Shown in pieces: positions 16,148 to 25,346 of a stretch of DNA of 52,854 nucleotides. The stretch's first letter is position 1. Every line of letters begins with the position of its first letter. Source of the DNA: Marvinbryantia sp. (GTDB lineage Bacteria > Bacillota > Clostridia > Lachnospirales > Lachnospiraceae); NCBI GenBank assembly GCA_016297895.1, contig JAEDFS010000010.1:1-52854 (forward strand), read 5' to 3'. The notes beneath the pieces are model-generated. The model was not told the origin of the DNA. It did no database searches and was given only the letters and a program-made list of their open reading frames with translations. A program made the position numbers and the translations under genes.

Positions 16148-17323
16148 TTCTACCCAGATAGTTTCAGTAGTCTCAATGGCTGTTTTTACCAACTCATCAA
16201 TCTTTTCCTCAAGCTTTGTCTCTGACCTTCTGATCACATTCAGATTCGGTTTTGTGACCGGATGTTTTGCCACAAAGATCGTACAGCAGTCTTCATAAGG
16301 CAGAATCGATGTTTCATAAGCATCGATCTTCAGGGATACATCCACGATCTCCTGCTTGTCAAATCCGATCAGCGGTCTGTAGACCGGCATGGTACATACT
16401 TCGTTGGTAGCAGCCAGGCTCTGCATCGTCTGACTTGCCACCTGTCCGATGCTCTCCCCTGTGATCAGTCCCAGACTTCCTGTCTCTTTTGCAAAATGCT
16501 CTGCGATCCGCATCATATATCGGCGCATAATGATCGTCAGTTCTTCATGCGGGCATTGTTCATAAATATAAAGCTGGATATCTGTAAAATTGACCACGTG
16601 AAGATTGATCGGACCGGAATATCGGGAGACGATTCTTGCCAGATCCACCACTTTCTGCTTCGCCCGCTCACTGGTATAGGGCGGCGCATGGAAATAGACC
16701 GCATCGATCTTCACACCTCTCTTTGCGATCATGTAGCCAGCCACCGGACTGTCGATTCCGCCGGACAGTAAAAGCATCGCTTTTCCGTTGGTTCCCACCG
16801 GCATTCCGCCTGCTCCCGGAATGATTCTGGAATAAATATAGATTTTTTCCCTGATCTCCACACTGAGCAGAATATCCGGCTTATGCACATCCACCTTCAT
16901 CTTCGGAAAGGCATCCAGGATTTTCTCTCCCAGATCTGCATTGATCTCCATGGAGGTGCGGGGATAATTTTTTCTGGCCCTTCTGGCATCCACCTTAAAC
17001 GTCAGTTCCTGATCCGGATATGCCTTGCCAAGATAGTCTGTAACTGTCTCCGAAAGCTTTTCAAACCCTTCATCCTCTGCAACCACTACCGGACAGATTC
17101 CCACAATACCAAAAACCCGCTGCAGTGACTCAACCACTTCGTCAAAATCATATGCCCCGAGACAATCCACATAGATCCTGCCCTGTTCCTTACGGACCTC
17201 AAATTCCCCTTCCACTCTTTTTAATGCATGACGAATCTGTTTCACCAGTGCATCTTCAAAGAGATACCGGTTCTTCCCTTTAATACCGATCTCCCCATAT
17301 TTGATCAGAAATGTTTTAAACAT
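16145..17323 (-). CDS. thiI: tRNA uracil 4-sulfurtransferase ThiI
   Basis: A 392-residue ThiI, which adenylates and thiolates uridine 8 of tRNA and may supply sulfur to thiamine synthesis. An N-terminal ferredoxin-like/THUMP region (about residues 1-165) precedes the PP-loop pyrophosphatase domain with LLSGGIDSPVAGYM at about residue 183. The C-terminal rhodanese domain of the E. coli form is absent, as in Bacillus, where a dedicated cysteine desulfurase hands over sulfur. That partner lies 15 bases upstream here. The segment PYEDCCTIF near the end supplies cysteines. Confidence 0.95.
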   Translation of the reverse strand: MFKTFLIKYGEIGIKGKNRYLFEDALVKQIRHALKRVEGEFEVRKEQGRIYVDCLGAYDFDEVVESLQRVFGIVGICPVVVAEDEGFEKLSETVTDYLGKAYPDQELTFKVDARRARKNYPRTSMEINADLGEKILDAFPKMKVDVHKPDILLSVEIREKIYIYSRIIPGAGGMPVGTNGKAMLLLSGGIDSPVAGYMIAKRGVKIDAVYFHAPPYTSERAKQKVVDLARIVSRYSGPINLHVVNFTDIQLYIYEQCPHEELTIIMRRYMMRIAEHFAKETGSLGLITGESIGQVASQTMQSLAATNEVCTMPVYRPLIGFDKQEIVDVSLKIDAYETSILPYEDCCTIFVAKHPVTKPNLNVIRRSETKLEEKIDELVKTAIETTETIWVE

Positions 17324-17338
17324 CTTCTTCCTCCCTCA

Positions 17339-18514
17339 TCAATGACGCATATATTTTCTCAATACCGGAACGATCTCTCTTAACTGTTCCAGGCAGTAAT
17401 CGATTTCTTCCTCTGAAGTCTGGCTGGAAAAGCTGAACCGCACGGTCGATTCCAGCAGATCCTTCTCCACATGAATCTCCCGAAGCACAGAGCTTACCGG
17501 AAGCTTTTTATTGGATGAACAGGCGGATCCGGAAGAAATATAGACCTGCCTTTCTTCCAGGGCATGCAGGAGCACCTCGCTTCTTACCCCACGGAAACTG
17601 ACACTTACGATCTGGGGTGCGCCCAGGAGTTCTCCCTGGCCTTCTTTTCTGTTCTGTCCCTGAAGTTCGGTTCCTTCTATTGCCGTCACTCCCTGTATGA
17701 ATCGTTCCTTGATTCTTTTCAGGTGATCGATTTTTTTCTCAAAATCTCTGTAAGCTTCTTCCGCTGCCACTCCAAGCCCCGCTGCCCCGGGTACGTTATC
17801 CGTTCCGGAACGCATTCCCTTTTGCTGTCCTCCGCCCAGGATCAACGGTCGGATCTTCGCTTTTTCATTCACATAAAGAAAGCCGATTCCTTTCGGTCCA
17901 TGAATCTTATGTCCACTGACAGACATCAGATCAATTCCCATCTTTTTCGGACGTATCCGGAATTTTCCGTAAGCCTGAATGGCATCCACATGAAACAGTG
18001 TACCCGGATTCTTTTCTTTTATGATCCTGGCTGCCTCCTCCACCGGTTCCACCGTACCCAGCTCATTATTGACATACATCATTGACACCAGTATGGTTTC
18101 TTCACAGAGCGCCTTACGAAGATCGTCAAGGCTGATCTCCCCATATTCATTAACCGGAAGATAAGTTACCCGAAATCCCATTTCTTCCAGAAAATGTACC
18201 GGCTGAAGAACCGCTGCATGCTCCACTGACGTAGTAATGATATGATTCCCCGATCGTCTGTTGGCAAGAGCAGCCCCCATCAGTGCCCAGTTATTGGACT
18301 CTGTTCCTCCTGACGTAAAATAGATCTCTTTTTCATTTACTTTCAAAGTTGCGGCGATCTTTTCTCTTGCAGCTCTCAGATACCGCTCTGCCTCAACACC
18401 TTTTTGATGTCTGGAAGACGGATTTCCGAAATCCTCCATCATCGTTTTTACCACAATCTCTTTCACACTCTCAAGACATCTGGTAGTGGCTGAATTATCC
18501 AAATATGCTTCCAT
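17339..18514 (-). CDS. Cysteine desulfurase (NifZ/IscS-like), partner of ThiI
   Basis: A 391-residue class V PLP-dependent desulfurase. The start is typical (MEAYLDNSATTRCLESV). The PLP lysine lies in SVSGHKIHGPKGIGFLY and the catalytic cysteine in SSGSACSSNKKLPVSSVL. Its neighbour is a rhodanese-less ThiI, the same pairing as nifZ-thiI in Bacillus, so it most likely feeds 4-thiouridine synthesis rather than general Fe-S assembly. I chose ATG at 18514, which has AGGAGAAA nine bases before it. The frame open to 18622 runs through two hairpins and is not credible. Confidence 0.92.
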   Translation of the reverse strand: MEAYLDNSATTRCLESVKEIVVKTMMEDFGNPSSRHQKGVEAERYLRAAREKIAATLKVNEKEIYFTSGGTESNNWALMGAALANRRSGNHIITTSVEHAAVLQPVHFLEEMGFRVTYLPVNEYGEISLDDLRKALCEETILVSMMYVNNELGTVEPVEEAARIIKEKNPGTLFHVDAIQAYGKFRIRPKKMGIDLMSVSGHKIHGPKGIGFLYVNEKAKIRPLILGGGQQKGMRSGTDNVPGAAGLGVAAEEAYRDFEKKIDHLKRIKERFIQGVTAIEGTELQGQNRKEGQGELLGAPQIVSVSFRGVRSEVLLHALEERQVYISSGSACSSNKKLPVSSVLREIHVEKDLLESTVRFSFSSQTSEEEIDYCLEQLREIVPVLRKYMRH

Positions 18515-18530
18515 GCTTATTTCTCCTGTA

Positions 18531-18560
18531 TCATAAAAAGAATGTGCCTTGGCACATTCT
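18531..18560 (-). terminator. Terminator-like hairpin in front of the cysteine desulfurase
   Basis: A 9- to 10-bp perfect inverted repeat (AGAATGTGCC and complement, 18539-18560) with a minimal loop, followed on the minus strand by TTTTTATG. It lies 25 bases before the desulfurase start. It is either a second terminator of the rsmE transcript or an attenuator of the nifZ-thiI pair. Confidence 0.6.
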
Positions 18561-18591
18561 CGCGCCGAGTGCGGCTGCTTCAGCAATATCA

Positions 18592-18619
18592 TAAAAAATC
18601 CCGCTGACGAGCGGGATTT
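18592..18619 (-). terminator. Intrinsic terminator after rsmE
   Basis: A 10-bp perfect stem (AAATCCCGCT with AGCGGGATTT) with a GACG loop (CGTC on the RNA), followed by TTTTTT on the minus strand, ten bases after the rsmE stop. It should end the hrcA heat-shock operon. Confidence 0.88.
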
Positions 18620-18628
18620 CAAATACCA

Positions 18629-19372
18629 CTATCTTTCCAGATTATACACTAACATTGCCAGCGTGACAAGCCCTGCGGTCTCAGTTCGCAAAATTCTTCT
18701 CCCGAGAGTGACCGGTTCGACTCCGAATTTCATGGCTTTTTCGATTTCTTTCTCTTCAAACCCGCCTTCCGGTCCGATGAAAATCCCAACAGACTGCCCA
18801 GGAATGATCTTTTCCATCAGAGATCTGGTCTTCTCCATTCCCTCTGCCAGCTCATAGGGAATCAGTTTTATATCCAGTTCTGCCGCACAAGCAAGTGCCT
18901 CCTGAAAACTCATGACCGGCGTCACCCTGGGAATGATCAGTCTGCCTGACTGCTTTGCCGCACTCTCAGATATTCCGTTCCAGCGTTTCAGTCTGGACTG
19001 TTCCTTTTTCATGTCCAGTTTTACCACGGTACGTGCGGTGGACACAGGCACAATCTCAGATACCCCCAGTTCCACCGCCTTCTGAATGATCAGTTCCATC
19101 TTATCGCTTTTTGGAAGTCCCTGAAACAAAACGATCCTGCTCTCCAGTTCCCGTTCACTTTTCCAGATTTCCAGTACAGAGGCCCATACTTCGTCCTGAG
19201 AGATACTGCTGATCTCACAGAAGTACTCTTTATTCTCTCTTCCGCTGCTGACACATATCTGCTCTCCAGGCTTCATGCGAAGCACATTTCTGATATGGTT
19301 CACATCACTGCCGGTTATCCGGATTTCCTTTTCTTCTATCTGGGAAGGCTCCACAAAAAAATGATACATCAC
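18629..19372 (-). CDS. rsmE: 16S rRNA m3U1498 methyltransferase RsmE
   Basis: A 247-residue SPOUT-class methyltransferase that methylates U1498 of 16S rRNA. The N-terminal PUA-like part (HHIRNVLRM-type segment, here DVNHIRNVLRMKPGEQ) precedes the SPOUT knot. The knot is marked by KAVELGVSEIVPVST, the GIFIGPEGGFEEKEIE SAM site and LGRRILRTETAGL. It starts five bases after prmA and ends the CIRCE operon, as commonly seen in Firmicutes. The first two codons are both ATG. Confidence 0.95.
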   Translation of the reverse strand: MMYHFFVEPSQIEEKEIRITGSDVNHIRNVLRMKPGEQICVSSGRENKEYFCEISSISQDEVWASVLEIWKSERELESRIVLFQGLPKSDKMELIIQKAVELGVSEIVPVSTARTVVKLDMKKEQSRLKRWNGISESAAKQSGRLIIPRVTPVMSFQEALACAAELDIKLIPYELAEGMEKTRSLMEKIIPGQSVGIFIGPEGGFEEKEIEKAMKFGVEPVTLGRRILRTETAGLVTLAMLVYNLER

Positions 19373-19377
19373 ACACC

Positions 19378-20334
19378 TCAGTCATTCTTTCTGGCTGTCA
19401 CCGACACCCACTCACCCTGATGAGTGATCTCCAGTACTTCCAGTCCTGCTGCCTTCACAGCTTCCACCACGGTCTCTTCTTTCTCATCGATAATTCCGGA
19501 GGTGATATAGATGCCTCCTTTTTTCATCTGATGACAAATGACAGGAGTAAGTGGAACCAGTACATCTGCCAGAATATTGGCAGCTACGATATCATATTTC
19601 CCGTATCCAACCCGATCCTGAACTTCCGGATCGTCAATGATATTTCCGATCAGTACATCCATGGATCCTTCCGGGATATCATTCGCCTCCAGATTTTCTT
19701 TTGTGGCAGAAATGGCACAAGGGTCAAGATCTGTTCCCACTGCATGTTTCGCACCCAGCTTCAAAGCCGCTATAGAAAGGATTCCGCTTCCTGTTCCCAC
19801 ATCCAGAAGATCGGTATCTTCCGTTACATATTTTTTCAGCTGACGCATACAAAGCTGCGTCGTCTCATGCATTCCCGTACCAAAGGCTGTCCCCGGATCG
19901 ATATGGATGATCATCCGGTCTTTGTCCTCTTCTTTTACTTCCTCCCAGGAAGGGATGATCAAAATATCATCTACATAAAACTGATGGAAATACTGTTTCC
20001 AGTTATTGATCCAGTCCTTATCCTCTGTCTGGCTCTCTGTGATCGTACATTCCCCGATATCCATGAACATCCGAAGTTCTTCCAGTGCTTCTTTCACACG
20101 ATCCAGCAGCTCTTTGGAATCCTGCCCTTCTTCCACATAAAAGCTTAAATACGCAATTCCGTCATCTGCCGGACCTTCCGGAAGAATGTCCACAAACATC
20201 TGCTGCTTGTCTGATTCCGTCAGAGGAATCTTGTCCTCGATCTCCACACCTTCCACACCGGCCTCTGCCAGTGTGGAAATTACAATATCCTCTGCCTCAG
20301 CAAGAGTTTTTAAGGTAAATTTATTCCATTTCAT
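19378..20334 (-). CDS. prmA: Ribosomal protein L11 methyltransferase PrmA
   Basis: A 318-residue SAM-dependent methyltransferase that trimethylates lysines and the N-terminus of L11. The SAM motif is LLDVGTGSGILSIAALKLGAK, preceded by DPGTAFGTGMHETTQLC and followed by GNIIDD and ANILADVLVPL. The start is ATG at 20334 (MKWNKFTLKTLAEAED), four bases after the dnaJ stop, with GAGGA overlapping that stop codon. It is part of the heat-shock operon. Confidence 0.95.
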   Translation of the reverse strand: MKWNKFTLKTLAEAEDIVISTLAEAGVEGVEIEDKIPLTESDKQQMFVDILPEGPADDGIAYLSFYVEEGQDSKELLDRVKEALEELRMFMDIGECTITESQTEDKDWINNWKQYFHQFYVDDILIIPSWEEVKEEDKDRMIIHIDPGTAFGTGMHETTQLCMRQLKKYVTEDTDLLDVGTGSGILSIAALKLGAKHAVGTDLDPCAISATKENLEANDIPEGSMDVLIGNIIDDPEVQDRVGYGKYDIVAANILADVLVPLTPVICHQMKKGGIYITSGIIDEKEETVVEAVKAAGLEVLEITHQGEWVSVTARKND

Positions 20335-20338
20335 ACGA

Positions 20339-21523
20339 TCAGTCCTCAAATGTCTCCTTCAGTTTATCCATAAATCCCTTCTTCTTCGGCTTCTCCTGCG
20401 TTCCCTTTGTCTCAGCCTCAGTGCCAAGAGAACGGTCTGTGGCCGCATCAAATGCTTTCAATGCTTCCTTCGCTTCATTACTCAGCTTCGTCGGCACCTG
20501 TACCACCAGAGTGACATACTGGTCTCCTCTGATCTCCTTATTTCTCAGAGAGGGCACTCCCTTGCCTTTCAGACGGATCTTGGTATCTGTCTGGGTGCCC
20601 GGCTTCACATTATAAAGCACATCTCCATCAATCGTACTGATCTTTACGTCCCCGCCCAGGGCTGCCTGAGCAAACGTAATCGGTGCGGTAGAGAAAATAT
20701 TCATATCCTGTCTCTGGAAGATGGGATGTCTCTGCACAACCACTTCCACAAGCAGATCGCCTCTGGGACCGCCGTTCCTTCCCGGTTCTCCTTTTCCTGC
20801 AATGCGCACACTCTGTCCGTTATCAATACCTGCCGGAATCGTAACTTTAATCTTCTTCCTGCTTGAGGTATAGCCGCTTCCGCCGCAGGATGTACATTTT
20901 TCTTTGATGATCTTTCCGGTTCCTCCGCACTGGGGACAGGTCGTCACATTCTGTACCATACCAAACAGAGACTGCTGGGTCATCACTACCTGGCCCTTGC
21001 CTCCACACTTCGGACAGGTCTCCGGACTGGTTCCCGGTTTTGCTCCGGTACCGTGACAGGAAGTACATTCATCCTTTAAGCTAAGTTCCAGTTCTTTTTC
21101 GCATCCGAACACAGCTTCCTGGAATGTAATTCTGACAGATGCCCTCAGGTGGGCACCTCTTACCGGTCCATTGCCCCCTCTTCTTCTGGCTCCGCCGCCA
21201 AACAGATCTCCGAAGATATCCCCAAAGATATCTCCCATATCAGCGCCGTTAAAATCAAAGCCGCCGAATCCGCCTGCTCCGCCGCCTCCCTGCTCAAATG
21301 CGGCATGGCCAAACTGATCATACTGACGTCGTTTATCCGGATCCGAAAGAATTGCGTAAGCCTCAGAAGCCTCCTTAAACTTTTTCTCCGCTTCTGCGTC
21401 TCCCGGATTCATATCCGGATGATATTTTTTGGCAAGCTGCCGGTACGCCTTTTTCAGCGTTGCCTCATCTGCGTTTTTATCCACACCAAGGACTTCGTAA
21501 TAATCTCTCTTTGTCTCTGCCAT
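20339..21523 (-). CDS. dnaJ: Chaperone protein DnaJ
   Basis: A 394-residue type I DnaJ (Hsp40). The J domain is at residues 1-70 with the HPD motif in KKYHPDMNPGD. A Gly/Phe-rich linker follows (about 75-120), then four CxxCxGxG zinc repeats (CTSCHGTG, CPKCGGKG, CPQCGGTG, CTSCGGSG), and the C-terminal substrate-binding domains. It stimulates DnaK ATPase and delivers substrates. A stem-loop lies between dnaK and dnaJ. Confidence 0.97.
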   Translation of the reverse strand: MAETKRDYYEVLGVDKNADEATLKKAYRQLAKKYHPDMNPGDAEAEKKFKEASEAYAILSDPDKRRQYDQFGHAAFEQGGGGAGGFGGFDFNGADMGDIFGDIFGDLFGGGARRRGGNGPVRGAHLRASVRITFQEAVFGCEKELELSLKDECTSCHGTGAKPGTSPETCPKCGGKGQVVMTQQSLFGMVQNVTTCPQCGGTGKIIKEKCTSCGGSGYTSSRKKIKVTIPAGIDNGQSVRIAGKGEPGRNGGPRGDLLVEVVVQRHPIFQRQDMNIFSTAPITFAQAALGGDVKISTIDGDVLYNVKPGTQTDTKIRLKGKGVPSLRNKEIRGDQYVTLVVQVPTKLSNEAKEALKAFDAATDRSLGTEAETKGTQEKPKKKGFMDKLKETFED

Positions 21524-21546
21524 ATTCCTCTCCTTAACGCCCCAAA

Positions 21547-21571
21547 GGACGGGGGATTTACTCCTCCGTCC
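21547..21571 (-). other. Stem-loop between dnaK and dnaJ
   Basis: GGACGGGGGA pairs with TCCTCCGTCC across a 5-base loop (one G-T pair on the plus strand, one A-C mismatch on the RNA). There is no T-run after it, so it is not a terminator. It could set the dnaK:dnaJ ratio by mRNA stability. Confidence 0.5.
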
Positions 21572-21614
21572 CCAGGGACCTTATTTCTGGTTTTCCGGTG
21601 TTTTTCTTCACCTT

Positions 21615-23489
21615 TTATACTTCTTTGTAGTCAGCATCGATGACATCATCATCCGGCTGTGAATAATTGGCATCCTGCGCCGCACCGCCCATATCAGGAC
21701 CTGCACCGGCTGCTCCCTGTGCTGCCTGAGCCTGCTCATAAACCTTTGCAAACAGCTTCTGAGCACTTTCCATCAGTTTCTCTTTTGCTGCCTTGATCTC
21801 AGCAACCTGAGCTTCAGTCATATCTTCCGGATTGGATTTTTCAATCAGTTCCTTCAGTGCATTCAGATCAGCCTGCACTGCTGTCTTATCATTTGCATCG
21901 ATCTTATCACCCACTTCTTCCATTGCCTTCTCAGTCTGGAATACCATAGCGTCTGCATCATTTCTTGTATCGATGGCTTCTTTTCTCTTCTTATCCTGTG
22001 CTTCGTACTCAGCAGCTTCCCTTACTGCCTTTTCAATGTCACTGTCGGACATATTGGATCCGGAAGTAATGGTAATATGCTGCTCTTTTCCTGTTCCCAG
22101 GTCTTTTGCGGATACATTTACGATACCGTTGGCATCAATATCAAAAGTAACCTCGATCTGCGGAACACCGCGTCTTGCAGGCGGGATACCGTCCAGTCTG
22201 AACTGGCCAAGAGACTTGTTATCTTTCGCAAACTGTCTTTCGCCCTGTACTACATGGATATCAACTGCTGTCTGGTTATCTGCTGCGGTAGAGAAGATCT
22301 GGCTCTTCTTTGTCGGGATCGTCGTATTTCTCTCGATCAGTCTGGTAGCCACACCACCCATGGTCTCGATGGACAGTGACAGCGGAGTAACATCCAGAAG
22401 CAGGATATCACCTGCGCCTGCATCTCCTGCCAGCTTACCGCCCTGGATCGCAGCACCGATTGCCACACATTCATCCGGGTTCAGAGTCTTGCTTGCTTCC
22501 TGACCTGTCAGTGCTCTTACCTTATCCTGTACGGCCGGGATACGTGTAGAACCTCCGACCAGAAGGACTTTACCCAGTTCAGATGCGGTAATGCCTGCAT
22601 CCTTCAGAGCGTTCTGTACCGGAATCGTAGTTCTTTCTACCAGTTCATGGGTCAACTCATCAAATTTTGCTCTTGTAAGAGTCATATCAAAATGCTTCGG
22701 TCCTTCAGCAGTTGCTGTGATAAACGGAAGGTTAATGTTGGTAGTGGTTGCGGAAGACAGTTCTTTCTTTGCTTTCTCTGCAGCTTCCTTCAGTCTCTGA
22801 AGAGCCATCTTATCAACAGACAGATCCACGCCCTCTGCTTTCTTGAATTCTGCGATCATGTAGTCTGTGATCTTCTGGTCGAAGTCATCTCCGCCCAGTC
22901 TGTTATCACCATTGGTTGCCAGAACCTCAATGACACCGTCACCGATCTCGATGATAGATACATCAAAGGTACCGCCGCCCAGGTCATATACCATGATCTT
23001 CTGCTCTTTTTCGTTATCCAGACCGTAAGCCAGTGCTGCAGCAGTCGGCTCGTTGATGATACGTTTTACTTCCAGGCCTGCTATCTTGCCGGCATCCTTG
23101 GTTGCCTGACGCTGTGCATCGTTGAAATATGCCGGTACGGTAATGACTGCTTCTGTTACTTTTTCTCCCAGATAGTTCTCTGCGTCTGCTTTCAGCTTCT
23201 GCAGAATCATTGCTGAAATTTCCTGCGGTGTATAATTCTTTCCGTCAATGCCTACCTTGTAATCTGTTCCCATATGTCTCTTGATGGAAGAGATCGTCTT
23301 ATCTGCATTGGTAACTGCCTGACGTTTTGCCGGCTCACCTACCAGTCTCTCTCCTGTCTTTGAAAATGCCACAACAGACGGTGTGGTTCTTGCTCCCTCT
23401 GTGTTGGTAACTACGGTTGGTTTTCCACCTTCCATAACTGCTACACAACTGTTTGTTGTACCCAAGTCAATACCAATAATCTTACTCAT
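21615..23489 (-). CDS. dnaK: Molecular chaperone DnaK (Hsp70)
   Basis: A 624-residue Hsp70. The ATPase domain has GIDLGTTNSCVAVMEGG at the start, VITVPAYFNDAQRQATKDAG and VYDLGGGTFDVSIIE, with VLLVGGSTRIPAVQ at about 310. The substrate-binding domain begins after the linker LLLDVTPLSLSIETMGG, and a helical lid and an acidic tail ending DVIDADYKEV follow. It lacks the extra loop segment of Gram-negative DnaK, as usual in Firmicutes. It is the third gene of the CIRCE operon. Confidence 0.98.
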   Translation of the reverse strand: MSKIIGIDLGTTNSCVAVMEGGKPTVVTNTEGARTTPSVVAFSKTGERLVGEPAKRQAVTNADKTISSIKRHMGTDYKVGIDGKNYTPQEISAMILQKLKADAENYLGEKVTEAVITVPAYFNDAQRQATKDAGKIAGLEVKRIINEPTAAALAYGLDNEKEQKIMVYDLGGGTFDVSIIEIGDGVIEVLATNGDNRLGGDDFDQKITDYMIAEFKKAEGVDLSVDKMALQRLKEAAEKAKKELSSATTTNINLPFITATAEGPKHFDMTLTRAKFDELTHELVERTTIPVQNALKDAGITASELGKVLLVGGSTRIPAVQDKVRALTGQEASKTLNPDECVAIGAAIQGGKLAGDAGAGDILLLDVTPLSLSIETMGGVATRLIERNTTIPTKKSQIFSTAADNQTAVDIHVVQGERQFAKDNKSLGQFRLDGIPPARRGVPQIEVTFDIDANGIVNVSAKDLGTGKEQHITITSGSNMSDSDIEKAVREAAEYEAQDKKRKEAIDTRNDADAMVFQTEKAMEEVGDKIDANDKTAVQADLNALKELIEKSNPEDMTEAQVAEIKAAKEKLMESAQKLFAKVYEQAQAAQGAAGAGPDMGGAAQDANYSQPDDDVIDADYKEV

Positions 23490-23538
23490 AATAAACTCCT
23501 CCTGTCATTTATAGAATTTTGATTTATAAAAACTGTTG

Positions 23539-24141
23539 TCAGTTAGCAACCTTTACCATACTGTGTCGTACCACCTGGTCTTTATAGGTATAGCCCTTTA
23601 AGAACTCTTCTACGATCACATTTTCTTCTGCTTCTTCATCTTCCACATGCATTACTGCATTATGAAGTTCCGGATCAAATGGGGCTCCCACTGCTTCAAT
23701 GGGTTTGACATCCAGCTTTGTCAGTATTTCTTCCAGCTGTCTGTAAATTTTTTCCACCCCTTCTGCAAAGGGATCTTTCTTTGCCTCTTCTGAAAGACCT
23801 GCCAGTCCCCGTTCGAAATTATCTACCACGGGAAGGAGCTGTTCGATCACACTCTTTGCTCCCATTTCAAACATTCCTGCTTTTTCTTTTTCAGAACGTT
23901 TGCGGAAATTTTCAAACTCTGCCATCTGGCGTTTTACCCGGTCTGTCAGTTCTTCGATCTGGGCATCCTTCTTATCCGGCTTTCCCTTCTCATCTTCTGC
24001 CTTCGGCTCTTCTGTTTCCTGCGGATCCGCCTCTGTCTGTGCTTCTGTCTGTTCTGCAGCTTCCACAGCCTCATCTGTCTGTTCTTCTGCTGTATAGTCT
24101 GCAGTTTCTTCCATGTTCTTCTCCATGCTTTCTTCTGCCAC
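23539..24141 (-). CDS. grpE: Nucleotide exchange factor GrpE
   Basis: A 200-residue GrpE, which releases ADP from DnaK. Residues 1-60 are very acidic and repetitive in Glu, Ala and Thr, a disordered extension longer than the core requires. The coiled-coil dimer helix follows (about 60-110, with AEFENFRKRSEKEK), then the beta-wing domain (AVGAPFDPELHNAVMHVED, VEEFLKGYTYKDQVVRHSMVKV). It lies between hrcA and dnaK. Confidence 0.96.
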   Translation of the reverse strand: MAEESMEKNMEETADYTAEEQTDEAVEAAEQTEAQTEADPQETEEPKAEDEKGKPDKKDAQIEELTDRVKRQMAEFENFRKRSEKEKAGMFEMGAKSVIEQLLPVVDNFERGLAGLSEEAKKDPFAEGVEKIYRQLEEILTKLDVKPIEAVGAPFDPELHNAVMHVEDEEAEENVIVEEFLKGYTYKDQVVRHSMVKVAN

Positions 24142-24163
24142 TAAAATCCCACCTTTCTAACGG

Positions 24164-25198
24164 CTACTCTTCTTTTTTATCAAATACCACATCAAGCTGT
24201 GCTTTTAAGGTCTTCAGAGTGTCCACCACTTTCTCATAATCCATACGCTTTGGTCCAATGATTCCTATTGTTCCCTGCATTCCGGATCCCAATTCATAAG
24301 TCGCAGTCACTACGCTGCAGTCTCTCATGGTCTGAATCGGGGTCTCATTTCCGATATACACCTGGATTCCGGTACCGGCTTCTTCTGCACTGGTCTCATT
24401 GATCAGATTCACCAGCTCTTTCTTTTCTTCGAATGCACTGATCAGCTCACTGGCTCTGCTGCTGTCACTCAGTTCCGGATATTTAAAAATATTCGTTGCC
24501 CCGCTGGTATAGATCTCCAGTTCCTCATCCATCTGAATGGCTTCGGCCACCGCATCCAGTACACGGTTGACTACCTCACTGTGAATTCCCGCCTGCTCCT
24601 TCAGTCTGGAGATCAGGGAAAGATTGATTTCCTCCATCGCAAGGCCATTCAGGCTGGTGTTCAGCAGTATATTCAGTTTCAGCAGTATCTCATTATCCAG
24701 ACCGTGACGGAAATGAAGCATTTTATTTTTAACGATATTTCCTTCGGTCACCACCACAGCAAGCAGCTGTTCCTCACTGATCATGGAAAGCTGAATGAAT
24801 TTCAGCTTCGTCCTATGATATTTCGGAGAAGAGATCAGCGTGGCATAATTCGTATTGTTGGCTAATACTTTTACCACCTGCTTAAGAATGCTTTCCATTC
24901 TGTCCTGCTTCTGGATCAGCATTTCCTGCATCTCTTTTACTTCCTGTTCTTTCTTCTCCATCAATTTGTCTACATACAGTCGATACCCTTTATCCGAAGG
25001 GATTCTTCCTGCCGAAGTATGCGGCTGTATGATCAGCCCCATCTCTTCCAGATCTGCCATTTCGTTTCGAATCGTTGCCGAACTCAGATTCAGGTCTGCG
25101 TATTTCGAAATGGTTCTGGACCCAACCGGTTCTCCTGTTTCCAGATAAGTCTTAATGATGGCATTGAAGATTTTCCATTTTCTATCATCTAACCGCAT
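24164..25198 (-). CDS. hrcA: Heat-inducible transcription repressor HrcA
   Basis: A 344-residue HrcA, which binds CIRCE elements and needs GroEL for activity. The N-terminal winged helix (about residues 1-75) includes GSRTISKYADLNLSSATIRNEMADLEEMGLI and PHTSAGRIPSDKGYR. The GAF-like dimerisation region makes up the rest, with a conserved IGIIGPKRMDYEKVV near the end. It heads its own CIRCE-controlled operon and therefore autoregulates; the second target in this window is groESL. Confidence 0.97.
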   Translation of the reverse strand: MRLDDRKWKIFNAIIKTYLETGEPVGSRTISKYADLNLSSATIRNEMADLEEMGLIIQPHTSAGRIPSDKGYRLYVDKLMEKKEQEVKEMQEMLIQKQDRMESILKQVVKVLANNTNYATLISSPKYHRTKLKFIQLSMISEEQLLAVVVTEGNIVKNKMLHFRHGLDNEILLKLNILLNTSLNGLAMEEINLSLISRLKEQAGIHSEVVNRVLDAVAEAIQMDEELEIYTSGATNIFKYPELSDSSRASELISAFEEKKELVNLINETSAEEAGTGIQVYIGNETPIQTMRDCSVVTATYELGSGMQGTIGIIGPKRMDYEKVVDTLKTLKAQLDVVFDKKEE

Positions 25199-25224
25199 CC
25201 TGATTCCTCCTTCTTATTTAGCTG

Positions 25225-25251
25225 TTAGCACTCAACTTAATAGAGTGCTAA
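25225..25251 (-). promoter_or_regulatory. CIRCE operator of the hrcA-grpE-dnaK-dnaJ operon
   Basis: A perfect CIRCE: TTAGCACTC, nine bases, GAGTGCTAA, located between the -10 box and the hrcA start codon. Confidence 0.96.
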
Positions 25252-25264
25252 CATCTATGAATCA

Positions 25265-25293
25265 AAGATATCACTCACTCTTCCAAATGTCAA
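25265..25293 (-). promoter_or_regulatory. hrcA operon promoter
   Basis: TTGACA (25293-25288), 17 bases, TATCTT (25270-25265) on the minus strand, 13 bases upstream of the CIRCE element. It is divergent from the SGNH hydrolase promoter. Confidence 0.8.
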
Positions 25294-25346
25294 TAGCTTT
25301 TTTCATTTTTTTGCTTCTTTTGTCGAACCCGGCGGAATGGTTTTAT

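Noticed and set aside
18514..18622. Longer cysteine desulfurase with a 36-residue N-terminal extension
   Set aside because: The extra frame crosses two hairpins and contains no ribosome site; the ATG at 18514 has one and matches family length.
21832..22503. Plus-strand open frame opposite dnaK and similar frames opposite groEL and lepA
   Set aside because: These are shadows created by the codon use of highly expressed genes; none has a start site, a promoter or recognisable motifs.
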